From Psilocybe azurescens (taxonomy: Eukaryota > Basidiomycota > Agaricomycetes > Agaricales > Agrocybaceae), in assembly GCA_023853785.1 (NCBI GenBank), contig JAJIRX010000555.1, positions 248,001-312,000 of the forward strand: a DNA stretch of 64,000 bases, written 5' to 3'. The notes beneath the pieces are model-generated. The model ran no database searches and was not told the DNA's origin. It saw nothing but the letters and a program-made list of their open reading frames with translations. Positions 45,745 through 58,135 of the stretch are shown one piece after another (within the stretch, counting starts at the first letter, position 1; the number at the start of each line of letters is the position of its first letter). The translations under genes were made by a program, and so were the position numbers.

Positions 45745-47706
45745 ATGATCCAAAGAACGGATATCCGTCAGCCTCAGTCGAGTCCGGCTGCTTCTTCGTC
45801 TGTGCGGCAAGATGGCCCTGAAATCTGGGGCCAGTGGTCAGGAAGGAGGTGAGTAGTCTGAGTAGAGCCTCGACACGAGCGACGACCGTTTCTAATACCA
45901 CTTGCTTCATGGTCAGACATTATTCCCTTGAAGTTGTCCAACATCCTCTGCGCGCTCGAATGTGCGGTTTCGGTGATAAAGTACGTACTTGGACTGCCCC
46001 AGCCTATGGCCTCATTATCAACCGTCTTGAATAGGATCGGAGGCCTTTAGCCCCGGCAGCAGTCGCGAAAATGATAGTTAGGAGAGAAGATGACACAATC
46101 GTCGATGTAGAGTAAGTGATATCGACACCGTCAGTTTACGCTGAAATAAATAGTATTTTTGCCTGAATTGTAGTGAAGTCGACAGTTCATTCTTCCTAGT
46201 AACGGTTGACCTCTGGTCAGCGGATGGAAAGCACGAAATGAATCTCGTCCTACATCCATCCTCGACCGACCGTTATGTACCTTCTCATTTATCGTCCAAG
46301 ACAAAACGACGAGGTACGAGTGATTCTGCTCCTGCAACTCGACCATCTGGAAATCAGACTCCAGGAGGGCGCACAACTCCGACCCCATCTCAGTATCGAC
46401 CTGGGGACCAGGTACGGCAGAAAAACAGCAACTTATCAACCAAACTCTCATCTCTATTGCAGACTGGTAATTCAACGCCATCGTTAAGCGCCCACGCTCC
46501 CTATGGAAGCCAAACTTATTATGGACCTCAAGCACCTGCTGCCGATGGTGTGAGCTACACTCAGGGCCCGCCATATGCACCGCAGACTCCAGATACTTCC
46601 AGCTGGGGCTATACATCTCAAGTGGACCGCAGTGCGAGCTTTCCTCCTCCGGTACTTCCTTCGATTCATTCTTTCAGTCGAACCACCAGTACCACATCCT
46701 CAGACACATGGCACTCTGAGTCAGAACCTACAATACTCCCATTCCGACCTTGGAATCCAGACGCAAGCTACACGTCGTCAGACCACCATGTCGACCCAGC
46801 TCTGCGAACATCATCATCAACTGCGGAAAGTCGTGATCCCGCAGGGTGGTCTCAATCAAATACATATAATTCGTCTCCTTCCAATCCCGAGACGGAACAA
46901 AGCGTCTACGGACATGCACCTTACCACCAGGGACAGCATACCCCGTATGCCCAGTATCCTCAGCCAGCACCGGGTTCTCCTGTCCCTTCACATGCCACTG
47001 CCGTCAGTCCGTCAGTCCCTCGACACACCTATACCCGTACGCTAGTTGGCCCACTGTCGGCAAATGCATGTCGTTTGCTTGATGAACACCGGAAGCCTGG
47101 AATATTCTTCCTCTTCCAAGATCTTTCAGTCCGGACGGAAGGTCAGTTACCGAGCACGTTCTCACCTTCCAATATTTGTTTTCCCAAGTTTCTGACACCC
47201 TCTTTATTCGCTCTAGGCTCATTTCGTCTGAGAATGCGTCTCATGAATGTTGGAGCGTGAGTTACCTATTAGATACTTACTGATCCCGTTACAAAAATAA
47301 TTGACACCAACTCTAAAATAGTCCTCCTGCACCGGAGATAGGGGCTCAACGTGTTCATAACGACGTGTCTCCTGTACTCGCACAGACATTTACTGAACAA
47401 TTCACCGTATTTTCAGCAAAGCGTTTCCCTGGTGTGCCAGGTATGAGATCAACTATTTATTATTGTAATATAACCCACTCTCATATCCCTCATCTCCTCC
47501 ACCTCAACCCAGATACCACTGCCCTTTCCATCGCATTCGGCAACCAAGGGCAGAAACTTCCTTTGGTACGTTGCGTATGCCGATCTTGGCCTAGACATGC
47601 CTCTCTGACATGTCCTGGTTGTTTCCCTTAGCGAAATCGCCATGGATCCAATAAACGTCGGCGACGAGGTGAATCGGAGTCGGACGATGATTCTGACGGG
47701 GCGTAA
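45745..47706 (+). CDS. VelB: Velvet-domain developmental regulator VelB, domain split by a long insert
   Basis: Velvet proteins are NF-kappaB-like DNA-binding regulators linking development, light and secondary metabolism. The start at 45745 (CACCATGA) is followed by the first half of the domain: HYSLEVVQHPLRARMCGFGD, DRRPLAPAAVAKMIVRR and SSFFLVTVDLWSADG. About 250 residues of Ser/Pro/Tyr/Gln-rich insert follow. The second half is TRTLVGPLSANACRLLDEHR, GIFFLFQDLSVRTEGSFRLR, VLAQTFTEQFTVFSAKRFPG and DTTALSIAFGNQGQKLPLRN, ending with a basic KRRRRGESES tail. The order and the insert match VelB rather than VeA or VosA. Eight exons with short GT-AG introns keep one frame. It probably works as a nuclear heterodimer with VeA or VosA homologues, which are not in this window. 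Confidence 0.9.
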
Positions 47707-47828
47707 AAGTTAATTCATCATTGCTTTATCGGGGCCCATGATTTGCATTCCAGATTCCTAATACGCTGCCTTTTCGCCCATCCTGTTCCACCGTTCGTTG
47801 TGTTGTCGTAGAACTCTATTATTATTAT

Positions 47829-50800
47829 TTAGCGCCTCAAATAAATCTTATCGAATTTCTGCGGGCTTAATCGCTGCGCTTCTTTGGCTTGGAAGTTGCG
47901 CACTCTCATACTCGTTTCGGGATATTTCGTATAGAGAGCTTGTAGCATCGTGTCGGCGGTATCGAAGTCCTGCTCGGTCATTTCGGATCCCGATACGTTG
48001 TCTGTGAAGATTTCGCCAGGTTTGATGGGCCTGATTGGGTAGCCCCGCTGCATTTGGAGAACCACTACCAGAAGCGTCCGCAGCACGACTACGTGAGGGC
48101 GCCATGTATTCCATTGCGGGGAGATAATCTGTAGGATTTGAAGAGGGTACGAGAAATCGGCATCGATGGCATCATCATCTTCTACTAGAGTAATCTGGCG
48201 AAGACGAAGAAGCTTGTCGCTATCGGTTATCTGGGCTCGTTTTTGCGATCGCGCAAAGGTGGCTCAGTTGTAGGGGGCTTGATAGTATTAACGATATCCA
48301 ATTTGGCCCCGACTTCGGACGTGTCCTTGGATCTTATTTCGTCGAAAGCTTCCAGTGATTCACGTCCCCGAGGTAACAGAATAGATTCAACGACTTCAAA
48401 GGCGCGTTCAATTTGCCCAGCGCGAACCAGGGCAACAATCAAATGGTTCCAGTTATGGGAGTCGAACTCGAAGCCACGTCGTTGGAGCTCTGACCAAGCA
48501 CTTGCAACCTCTGCATGCAAGCCTGACCTGGACATAATATCAAGATACATCGATAGTGCAAAGTGGATCCTCGCAAATGGTGTTTCCATCGGCTTGCCAG
48601 GTTTGAGACCATCTTCGATAGTTTCGCTTTCAGCCAATTCCCTGATAATTTGCCAGACAGCCATGACATTTGTCACATCGTTCGTATGACAATAGCATCG
48701 AAGAAGATGTTCGAGAAGCACGATGGTAGGCTCGCCTCCTGCGTCGAGGTAATCCGAGTAGAGTCGCTCCACTTCAGCGATATTTCCCTTGTTGCAGTAT
48801 TGGATGATAAGAGGTCCGTAGAAATGAACCAAAGAAGGCCTCTTTTGGTAGTTCTTGTCCGCATGCTCTTCCAGCTGTACTTTCTTGACAAACTCCTCAG
48901 CCACCTGCATGTTTTCTTCCCAATGCGCTCTTCCACCGTATGAAGCAATGATGGCCCGATATGTGACAGGAGTGGGAGGATGGCCCCGCTCAGTCATTTC
49001 ATCCAAAATCTCCTTCGCTTTCTCCATTTTGCGCCGATTGAGATACGCCGACATCAAGATAGTAAGGACATGCTCGGAGATAAGATTGGTCTGGCCGTCA
49101 TTTTCGAGGGTCTTCATCTCCTCGTAAATCCCGTGTGCAATATCTAGTTCTCCAGCATCTGTAGCGCTTAGAACGAGTGTGGAGAAGGTATAGGTATTTG
49201 GTTTGGCGCCTATTTTCTGAAGCTTAAAGAATAGCTTGGAGATGAGACGAAAAGGCGCGCCGACCAAAACGTAACCCTTCAGAATAGTATTAAAGGTGTC
49301 GATGGGAGGCAATAAGTCAGCGTCTAAAGATGTTAAATGATGAAATATAGCGACTGCTTCTTTTAGAGTTCCAGTCTCGACATACGCGTTCATGAGGGCA
49401 TTCGTCATCCTGTCGTCGGGGATAAGGCCGTCCTCAATCGCGTGCATGTAGACTTGGGTCGCAGATTCACTATCCTTCACAGAGGCTAGGAGTGCAATAA
49501 TAACTGTGTAGACCACGCAGTCCAATGATAGGCCGATTTTTCGCATGTACTGGTATGTGTTGAGAGCGCCTACGACATCGCCTTTCTTCCTGTAGATGGA
49601 AATGATATTCGTCATCAATTCGACATTGGGTTCGACCTCGCAAAGGCGCATATCCTCCAACAATGCGCCTATACCATGTACATCTCCTTTGCGAGCGTGA
49701 GCTTGTACGAAGATCGTGTAGTGGTAGATGTTGGGTTTCCTCGTGCGCTGCCCATGAGGGCCTATTGGAAAATAACGGTCAAAGGCGGCTTCGATTTCCT
49801 TGGTTAGACCACGTTCTGCGAGTGGATAGAGAACATCGGAGATTTCGCGATCACTGGCAGTCGTCCCTACACGTTCGGCAACCAGACTTTCAGCTGCCAC
49901 ATGATCTCCTCCCCGCGACTTCAGAACAAGTTTGACCCGATTGTAGCTCGGGGTCTCCATGGGAGGGACAATATCAAACAATCGCTGAGCTCCTTCGATA
50001 TTGCCTGCCAACGCTAGACCTTGACTGGTGCGAAGCATAAGATTGGACGCCACATCCATGCTCTTCGATATTTGGTGTTCGATGATTTCCAGAGATTTAT
50101 CGAAAGCCTTGCAGTAATTGCATGAGAGAATCATTTCGTTAACCATCCGATTATATGCTGAATTATTCCATTTTGAGGCGAGAGGAAAGACGTCCAGGAT
50201 ACTGAGAGATTGCGATATCATATTTCGAAAAAGTGTATTGGACGAGATCGAGGAATGATAGTGCTGTCTTAGAACGAACGCATAATGCAAGGAGTGGTAA
50301 AGGTCTTCATGCCTACTGAACGACAAGATATAAGAAAGGAAGGCGCTTTGATAGGGATCCAAGTCATCAGACCACCGTTTTTTAGATTCCGGTGGAAGTT
50401 TACGAAGAATTTCCTCTGCTTTGTAAAAGTCGCCAATATACGATGACGCGCGACTGAACAGCGATTCTTTGAAGGGGTCATCATGGGGTGCAGAGGTTGA
50501 CCCTGACGGAAGGGATTCCAACAGTTCCTGCATTCGCAAGCCCCAGTCTTTAATAATGTCAGGAAACACTTGGTCCGCGCAAAGATGGTCTATGAAGTTC
50601 GCGAGATCGTTCGCAAGCTGTAGCGTTTCGTGAGGAGCTAAGGAAGAAAAGGCGCCTTCATCCTTCGTGGTTTCATACAGAGCCTGAAGGGATTCTAGAT
50701 CTCTTTTGACTTTGCCCTACTTTGCAGGTAGTCCTGGAATTTTGCGAGAGACGGCTTCAATTCGATTTCAGAGGTTGTCTGGTGGGCGAGCGGTATGTGA

Positions 50801-51291
50801 GGTCTTGGCTTTAAGTTCGTTTGCAGTGACGCGCTGGTAGAGAATGTGGAGCGGTCTACTGGGCAAGATAGACTGCTGATTTTTCTTGAACGTATCCGAC
50901 TAGATTGTGATGTCTTTCGAACCCGACGGCCAGCCGGTTGGTGGGCATGGGTAGCAGCTCCGCCAGCAGCAATGAACGCATTGAACCATCTTTAAAACCA
51001 CATGTTAGTCTGTAGCTGAGTTTAATAATAAGACTCGCCAAACGAACCTTCACTCCATAGAAACTGCTTAGATATAGGATAAGCCCATGCGCGATAATCC
51101 AGGACGCTATCCGAAGGAGGCTGCTCGGCTGGCATTTGGCCCCTAGTATGGCGAGGAATAGGCGTGAAAAAATTCTTCGCGAGTGAAGGTCGGGTCGCCA
51201 TTTTCACGGCTCGCACAAGTGGCGCCTTGCCTTTCCCAGTTATATGGCGAGGAAGCGTATTCATTACGCTCACTGCTATAGACTCTGCCAT
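47829..51291 (-). CDS. Mitochondrial pentatricopeptide repeat (PPR) protein; two apparent frameshifts
   Basis: The start at 51291 gives MAESIAVSVMNTLPRHITGK, with a basic presequence. One intron (about 51028-50983) leads to WFNAFIAAGGAATHAHQPAG. The body, from about 50570 to 48300, is a long array of 35-residue PPR motifs such as NIYHYTIFVQAHARKGDVHG, VELMTNIISIYRKKGDVVGA and VVYTVIIALLASVKDSESAT. PPR proteins bind organellar RNA and control its processing or translation. Two slips are needed. At 50715-50717 a C3 run (plus strand) needs four to join YLQSR to GKVKRDLESLQALYETTK. At 48240-48244 a T5 run needs six to continue past a stop into AQITDSDKLLRLRQITLVED and end KFDKIYLRR. The whole is about 1,140 residues. 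The RNA target is unknown. Confidence 0.85.
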
Positions 51292-51759
51292 GGTTGTAAC
51301 TTTAAGATGTGATAATTTCAGAATTTGAAGATAGAAAATATGAAAGCAGTGATTTTACCTGCATATAGAATGTGTGGGCTGGTCCAAAGGCCAGAAAGCA
51401 CAGGGCGGGGAGCGATGAAAAGGCAGGTAACGTCCAACGCGACCGAGTCCAGACTCCAGACTGAGATCACGGCCAACTGCCAGAAAAAAAATGCGTGACC
51501 AATTGTGGTCATGCAATATAGTACGTAATCAATACCGGCTTGTTGAGGGCGCTACTCACGACAATGTTCAAGTTCTATACAGGCCCAACATACTTTACAC
51601 ATCCATCTCTGGCAGATTCTGTAAAAATCCTATCATTTTTGTTATGCTGGTTATAAAACATTCATCAAGTACGCACGCCATAACTTTTCCATAACATCAA
51701 AAACCAAAGTTTCAAAAGTTTGGATCTGATATTGTGCACAAGAACAAGACTAAATAGAC
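51292..51759. other. Intergenic, divergent promoter of PPR and GNAT genes
   Basis: No gene or repeat was recognised in about 470 bp. Confidence 0.5.
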
Positions 51760-52541
51760 ATGTCGAACACCAATTTGGGACCACCAAGTTACGAAATCAT
51801 CATCGCTCAGACGCCAGAGGAACGTCAGCAATGCATAGATTTGGTAAAACATATCGTCTACTCGACACATTAACAGCCTTATCAATTTTCATTGCTCACA
51901 GCGCATAGAAGTATTCCACCACGAACAAAAGTTCCCACTGGAAACAGAGATCGATGAGCCCGTTTCTGTTTCCTTAGCCCCATCGAATGCCAACATCTGA
52001 GACTTGCGGATTTTTTTTCTCTGTTTCTGCAGTTTGGAAGACAAAGCGACACATTTTCTTCTGAGGCTCACACCCTCGTTGACTCCCGTCGGCACCATCC
52101 GCGCTGTCAACTTCCCCGAGAAAAAATATTACAAGCTCACTCGTCTGGTGGTCCTCAAAGACTATCGTAAATATCACTTCGGCCGTGCTCTCGTATTGAA
52201 GATGCATGACTGGGTCCGTGAAGATGCCCTCCAAACAGGCACTGCCACCGGCTTCGTGCAAATAGTCTCAGGTTCGCAGATACCGGTCAAAGATTTTTAC
52301 GCCAAGTGAGTACACACGAGATCCAAAGTATTGTTCAAAACGAAGCCCACATCTTGGTCGATTTTTTGTTGTTGTGGCTAGATTTGGATACGAATCTCAA
52401 GTAAGTCAGGTTTCTGTCTCTCATGCATGATTACATATCTCTGGATCTTGGATCTTATAGGGTCCTGAGTACGACGACGAGGGTGCCCCACATCAGAAGA
52501 TGGTCTACAATATGCCGTTACAACCGTCGTCGTCTACATGA
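51760..52541 (+). CDS. GNAT-family N-acetyltransferase
   Basis: The start at 51760 gives MSNTNLGPPSYEIIIAQTPE then EERQQCIDL, RIEVFHHEQKFPLETEID, LEDKATHFLLRLTP, GTIRAVNFPEKKYYKLTRLV and the acetyl-CoA-binding stretch VLKDYRKYHFGRALVLKMHD. The terminus is KFGYESQGPEYDDEGAPHQK...QPSSST. This is the one-domain GNAT fold of about 170 residues related to fungal GCN5-like acetyltransferases; the substrate is not deducible. Exon 2 ends at 51957. The join to exon 3 (52033) restores the frame only if the intron begins GC (GATGA/GCCCGT), since the nearby GTTTCT donor gives the wrong frame. This is either a third GC-AG intron or a one-base error. Other introns are normal GT-AG. Confidence 0.85.
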
Positions 52542-52920
52542 CGTATGGCAGCGCAACTACCTCCTCGATTAATTAACATGATCGGGTGTGTATATTTACA
52601 AGAATGGTTCGTGTGTGTAAACTAACAAACCTACAAAATGTATGTAAAGTGAATGAGCAGGGGCGTCGTAAATTAATCGTCGTCAGCGGAACAATATGAA
52701 TACTACTCGACTAGGAACCAGGTTTCTAGAAATACAACATAGAGGTATATGATATGATATACACTGTGCGTCCGGATATATCGTCAAAAAAGGTATAATA
52801 TAAAGCAACACCGCGACAGAGCGGGAAAACAGAAGTCGTGACAGGTCGTTAATGGTGGGCACCAGGGGAACGAAGGAAACAGAGAGCACTCGTAAAAACA
52901 GAAAAAGAGTTCGAAAATGT
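52542..52920. other. Intergenic between convergent GNAT and HMG genes
   Basis: 3' flanks only; no gene recognised. Confidence 0.5.
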
Positions 52921-54742
52921 CTATGAGCGAATAGGACGCTCAGAACCGTCGTCAGTAGTAAAACCCTCGCTCTCACTCTCAGATTCCATCTTGACGACTG
53001 GGAAGTGTGGACTTCCTGGTAAGATGCTAAAGTTGATACTCGACCCAAAACCTGTTGTACCTTCCTCGTACAATCGTCTTGCAGCCTCATATTCCATCTT
53101 CTCCTGTTCAGCCTGGGCTAAAAAGGGCTAAGTAGGTAGATTAATATCATTCAGTATATCCTGAACAAGGGTTACAAGATAGGGTCCACTCACCTGCCTC
53201 TCAGCATCTGTCATAGACCGCCATTTCGCAGCGGCCAAGACACTCTGTTTGGTGGTCTCGGTCTCATCTCCAAAGATATCACACACCAAACGCGGATTAG
53301 CACGAATTCGCTGAAGGAACATGAAGTAGGCGGAGAGGGGCTTTTGGGGGCGTTAGGGTCCTTGATGTTACTCTTGCGCGACTTGCCGGCTTTACGCTGC
53401 GCAGCGCGGAATAAATTCTCGCGCTTGATGTCCTCTGGTGTCAAGGTGCGCATATACGCCTCATGTTCCTTCTCCCGAGCCTCCTTCATGGCCTGTGAAC
53501 GCCGTTTGTAGGGCTGTCAAGACAATGAAAATGAGCCCATGACGATGAAGTGACGTCAGCTTAATTTATCATAACATACCTCCTTCTCAGCTACGCTTAG
53601 GCATGCGTATTCCTGACCCGCCTCTTTGGCTGCTTGTGCGACGTTCAACTTGCGGGTGCCCGAAGCCTGCTGCTTTTGGATCCAATCCGTGAAATACAGT
53701 TGCCAAGCTGACGGAGCCAACTTTGGCGGACGCAACACAGATTTCAGAGCTGTGGGAACAGAAGAAATGTACGATCCATTGTTAGCTAAAAGGAGAATTC
53801 CCAAAAGAAATAGAAGCACTTACGACTATCGGTGGACTTGCTTGAGGTGGGAATCGGGATATCTTCGTCAGGAGATCGTTTCTTTCGGCGTACTGTTGCG
53901 TCACGATCGTCGCTGACACTAACGGAATCGGCTCTCCTGCTGTAAGTTCGAGTCATAGCGGGAACAAGAGTCTCTGTGTGGGAGGGAGCACTGGATGACT
54001 GGAAAAGCTGTCCAGAGGAAAGGGATCCGCGACGCATTGGCATACGTTGTCGCAGAGTAACATCAGTCAAAGGTGAATGTCTGACGGATGGTCGTGTCAT
54101 CAGATTTTGAGTCCGATGGGCGCTGGGAACGTCCCAGAGCTGGGAGGCCCAGGATGGGGTATGCATAGACATATCCCTAGGCGAAACGACGGAATGGACT
54201 CGAGGTCGGACAGATCTCGCATCCTCAAAGGACGACGGTGGCGAGATTGACCGAGGCAGAGGATGAAGGGCGGCAAAAGAAGTAGGAGAAAAGGCAGCAT
54301 CCTGTGGGAAGTCCTGATAGGTCATGAATGATGAAGATGCTGACAGATTGGTGTCAGATGGTGAAGGTATAGGGATAGGCGATGAAGGCGAGTGAAGCGT
54401 CAAGTCGGGATCGTTGATCCAGGTTGCAAGATCGTTGAGAGAGGGAGAATTTGATGTGTCATCTGCTGGACTGTACAAGCCACCGGAGTCATACAAGCTG
54501 TGAATGTGGGACTGCTGGGGAGCAGCGAACTCGTAGTGGGACATAGTTGGGAAAGCAAAGTTTGGCTTGATATCAGGCTCGATATCAGCATACGAGTCCC
54601 AGTGGTAGGTGGCAGAGTTAGATTGGACGGTGGTCGCGTCCTCGAGATCTATAGGACCAAAGATCATTTGATCTGGATCGTAGTGGTGGATGTTGTCGTC
54701 AAAGTGGGTCGGGTCTTTCATGGTGGTATAACCTATGGTCAT
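52921..54742 (-). CDS. Double HMG-box protein resembling Coprinopsis exp1; one apparent frameshift
   Basis: A long Ser/Pro-rich N-terminal region (with PSSPIPIPSPSD and repeated YDSG/SPADD segments) precedes two HMG boxes. Box 1 reads PPKLAPSAWQLYFTDWIQKQ, LNVAQAAKEAGQEYACLSVA, then PYKRRSQAMKEAREKEHEAY. Box 2 reads DPNAPKKPLSAYFMFLQRIR, WRSMTDAERQPFLAQAEQEK. The C-terminus has an acidic serine cluster (MESESESEGFTTDDGSE). In Coprinopsis cinerea the double-HMG protein exp1 is required for cap expansion, and the arrangement here is similar; orthology is inferred only. Box 2 contains a slip: the T4 run at 53342-53345 needs five to read APKKPLSAY instead of APKSPSPPT. The start at 54742 (MTIGYTTMKDP) is chosen because a pyrimidine-rich leader lies just upstream. 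Confidence 0.8.
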
Positions 54743-55058
54743 AACTGTCGGACGCGGAAGAAAAGGGCTGGGCAGTCGGGAAAGAGTAGAGAATGAGTGA
54801 AAGCGCCGTGGATTGAATATAAGAGCGATTGAGGCTCGGGTTCGGGTTCCCATTGCGGTACCCAGGATTCTCATTTGTAGGCTGTGGTTGTTGCAGGAGT
54901 AAATAGGAATGGAATCCGAAAAACAATCCAAACCGGCCCTTAATGGAGTTGGCCATCCCGCTTTAGGCAGTTCTGTCCCAAGTCAGCGGGTCCTTGTCAT
55001 TGGCTCATGCACGCTCGGACAAACTGGTTCTTGTCATTGTCTATCCTCTCTACATATC
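54743..55058. other. Intergenic: HMG promoter and NDUFA13 3' flank
   Basis: The C/T-rich stretch just upstream of 54742 probably contains the HMG-gene transcription start. Nothing else was recognised. Confidence 0.4.
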
Positions 55059-55726
55059 TCAAAGAACTATGATCTCCCTCGTCTCGTACTTTGGGTTGTT
55101 GTATACACTTTTACCCGCCTGCGAATGGAAGAACCATCGGAAATAGAACAGAATCAGAATCAGCGGATCGTGAACTAAGTATCGAGTATCGGCCATCGAA
55201 GGACCCAAACATTACCTCCCAGCCGGGCACATCTTTCATAATCTCTTTTTCTCGAGCAAGCGCCGCCTGCTGTCGTCGGTATTGATCACGATCTCCTTCA
55301 GCAGTCAACAGAGGAACGAGGTGGATTCGTGACCATATTTTCTCTCGCTCGAGTTCCCTGTGAACAGATAGAAAAAGGTCAGTTTCCCGAATCAGCTCAG
55401 CTTCCCGTTTGAGCAAGTACTCGGAGCGGCAACTGATAAGAGCAGAAGAAAGGGTAAAGGGCGGCCGGATCCAACCCCACGTTTAGTGTCGAGCGCGCAC
55501 TATCGTGACACGTTCTACGAGCAGCTGACCCACAAAAAGTGTTTCTTGGTTTCGGGGTCTATTTTTGCAGATGCACGTACCGTCGTTCCAGGTTGCCCAT
55601 TCCTAGTCGATAAAAACCGTATGCACAAATAGCCGTCACGCCTCCTAGAATAGCATATGCACCCGGTCCTCGGAAAGGAAGGTTTCGTTTGTACTTGATA
55701 GATTCGAATCCCCCACTTGGGGGCAT
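55059..55726 (-). CDS. NDUFA13: Complex I subunit NDUFA13 / GRIM-19 homologue
   Basis: NDUFA13 (B16.6) is an accessory subunit of mitochondrial NADH dehydrogenase. The diagnostic DMPPSGGFESIKYKRNLPFR opens the protein; the ATG at 55726 gives MPPSGGFE, though an upstream exon could add a few residues. A single membrane helix follows (GAYAILGGVTAICAYGFYRL), then NLERRELEREKIWSRIHLVP, LLTAEGDRDQYRRQQAALAR, EKEIMKDVPGWEAGKSVYNN and an end at REIIVL. The second intron (about 55578-55357) is some 220 nt, much longer than usual here; it contains an in-frame stretch CRSEYLLKREAELIRETD that could be an alternative exon. Length is about 120-130. All joins retain the frame. Confidence 0.9.
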
Positions 55727-56257
55727 ATCTCTGCAGTGTCGTGTCAGCACGGAAGCTTGAACCACGCAGAGCGCACTGACTGTCTATACGGCGCAGACAC
55801 TGGATTGTACTGTCAGAACACATAGAAAGAACAATTAGGCAATATCACATACTCGTGATATACGACAAACTCGAGCTAAATGGTGGTGGTGGTGACAGAA
55901 GAAAGTCTCCGACTCAGGAAGCGACGGGTTGGGGAATCACGTGGTTTGTTTCCAATCTCACCCTTCCAAGGCAACAGCGGTGAGAATTCAACAAGAAATC
56001 AAGAAATAGAAGTGGGTAAGAAAAGTTCTTTGAAAGAGCGGATGACATTGTATGTTGGTAGTAGATGTGTCTGGCATTGCATAGAAAGGAATTGTGAATG
56101 TCTATGTTGTTGAGTGTGCCTGATGCAAGACCGAAAAAGGCAAGATATGGAAGGTTGGCGGTGAATGGTGTTTGGCGAATTCAACGCCAGGCGCCAGAAA
56201 TAATAATACAGCCGAATTGAAGAGTCAACATCTGCCAGCAACTTACTCTCAACCATC
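55727..56257. other. Intergenic, divergent promoter of NDUFA13 and the INO80F-domain gene
   Basis: No conserved gene was recognised in about 530 bp. Upstream minus-strand ATGs near 55830-55860 precede a GT...AG pair and may mark a spliced NDUFA13 leader. Confidence 0.4.
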
Positions 56258-58135
56258 ATGTCTCCTCTGCCATCCCCTGCCCCCAGCCTCCTCCCTCCAT
56301 ATCCCTCCCTGTAAAACACAAACAAAAGCCTCTCACCGTTGGGATCGCCGCTGGCGCAGAAGATGCCAAGTATCACGCCAAATACAAGGAACTAAAACGA
56401 AAAGTCAAAGACATTGAATCAGTATGCTCGCAATAACTCTTTTTTCCATGACGCGTGTCCCTGACCACAGATCTTGTCTTTGCTAGGATAATGACAAACT
56501 ACACTTCAAGGTTCTCCAAGCCAAATTGAGCATCCGCAGGATGAAAATGGAACGAGCGTAAGTGTGAATCCCACCACTCCCCCGCCAATTTATTTCTAAC
56601 TTTTAATTCTTCACAGTGTCCTATATGAGCGCCTATCTGTCGTTCCCCCTTCTCCGAACATGCAGGATCGACATCCTCTTCCTCCAACGCATCCGGTGGC
56701 TGGTGGCCCAGCTCATCAGCTCTCTTCTCGTCCCCTACCAGGCAGCCATCATCATCGCGAAATGCATGACCATCTATCTTCTATGGATCCCGATCAAACT
56801 CACATTTCACAGGAGCATATTCGCTCTCAGGGAACTCTTAGGCTAGGTCATGGCCCAGATGGCCGTTCTGCACCCACCATGGACAATTCTGCTGTGGCGC
56901 TTTCCCCACATATGAACGTTCGCTCTCCTAGGCGCATATCGGCTCACGACAGTAGCCGCCATCACCTGCCTCCTATGCCCCAGATTTCCTCTGCTCATCC
57001 ACATCAATACGAAAGTGGCAGAGGACAGTCGCATTCTAATTCGCATGCCAGTCCTCCATTGCATCACGCACATCCGAGCTCTTCTCATTCGCGAAACCGA
57101 TCTCATTCCTCATCTCATTCTCGTTCCCAACATGTGCCCCCTCAATCTTATCGTGACGGACCCGGGCAACACCAACACTACCCTGAAAGTTTACCTTCGG
57201 TCCACCAACCAATGCACAGTCCCCCGCCTTCTGAAAGAGAACGGCCTAGACGCGGGGAGGCTCATGAGTATACGGGCTCACATACAGATCCTCATGCATA
57301 TGATCGTCACCAGACACATTTGCCTTTGTCCCCCAGGGCTCATTCTTCCGATGCCCGATCTTCTGGCAGAATTCACTCTCATCAGCGCTTAGGACCAGGT
57401 ACCTACATTACCAGAGACGAATTTCAGGACAAACGTAGCGACCTTGAGCGCGAAAGGGAATGGGAACGCGAACATGAACGCGAACATGGACGAAACCGCG
57501 ATTATAGTCGCAGCCGCGAAATAAGCTCATATCAAATGCATTCTCCTCCCCATTCGGTTCAGAGATCGCGTTCACAGATAGATAGAGCTGATTACGATCC
57601 TCATATGCCGCCTCGCGGTCGAGAAGAATCAGCTTATTATCACGACTCGCAAGTGTCCTCTGGATATCCTCGTCTTACTCGTTCAGACACGCCCGGTTCT
57701 GGTTCAGCTTCTGGCTCCGGCGCGGGCGTGGCCGACGTCCCTTCTCGGCCAGATTCACGAAGTCAGTATTACGAACGTGATCGTGCCAGGTCTTATAGAC
57801 TTCGCCCGGTTTCTCAGCCGAACGAAGATGTTGATTTTGTACACGAAGACAGCCGATCCCAAAGTCGCGCAGATGGAGGCGCCGTTGGTGTGGGTGGTGG
57901 CGGTGGCAATTTCCCAATGTCAGAGCAGAGTCGCCCTTCCTTGGACTCTAGGAAGCGCACTCGCCATGACATGGAGGTCGACAGCGATAATGACGTAGTA
58001 GATGGGCCGTCGGGTGGAGGTTCGCTCTATAGCTCTGGTAGGCTCCAGGAAGATAGGAGCTCTAAACGTTATCACCGAGAACATCCACGTCGCAGTGCTG
58101 ACGCTCACGAAGACAGCCGAATGGGTCCACCTTGA
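56258..58135 (+). CDS. INO80 complex subunit F-domain protein; one apparent frameshift
   Basis: The N-terminal third holds the INO80F coiled coil: AEDAKYHAKYKELKRKVKDI, ESDNDKLHFKVLQAKLSIRR and MKMERAVLYERLSV, found in chromatin-remodelling subunits such as human TFPT. The rest, about 450 residues, is low-complexity and rich in His, Ser, Arg and Pro (for example SHSRNRSHSSSHSRSQH) with an RE/ER-repeat charged region, as in nuclear speckle or scaffold proteins. The end is HEDSRMGPP. The ATG at 56258 lies in good context but the frame slips in the C5 run at 56280-56284: six Cs give a Pro-rich leader running to KQKPLTVGIAAGAEDAKY, whereas as written a stop follows 18 codons later. Two short GT-AG introns split the domain. 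Function beyond chromatin association is inferred. Confidence 0.8.
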
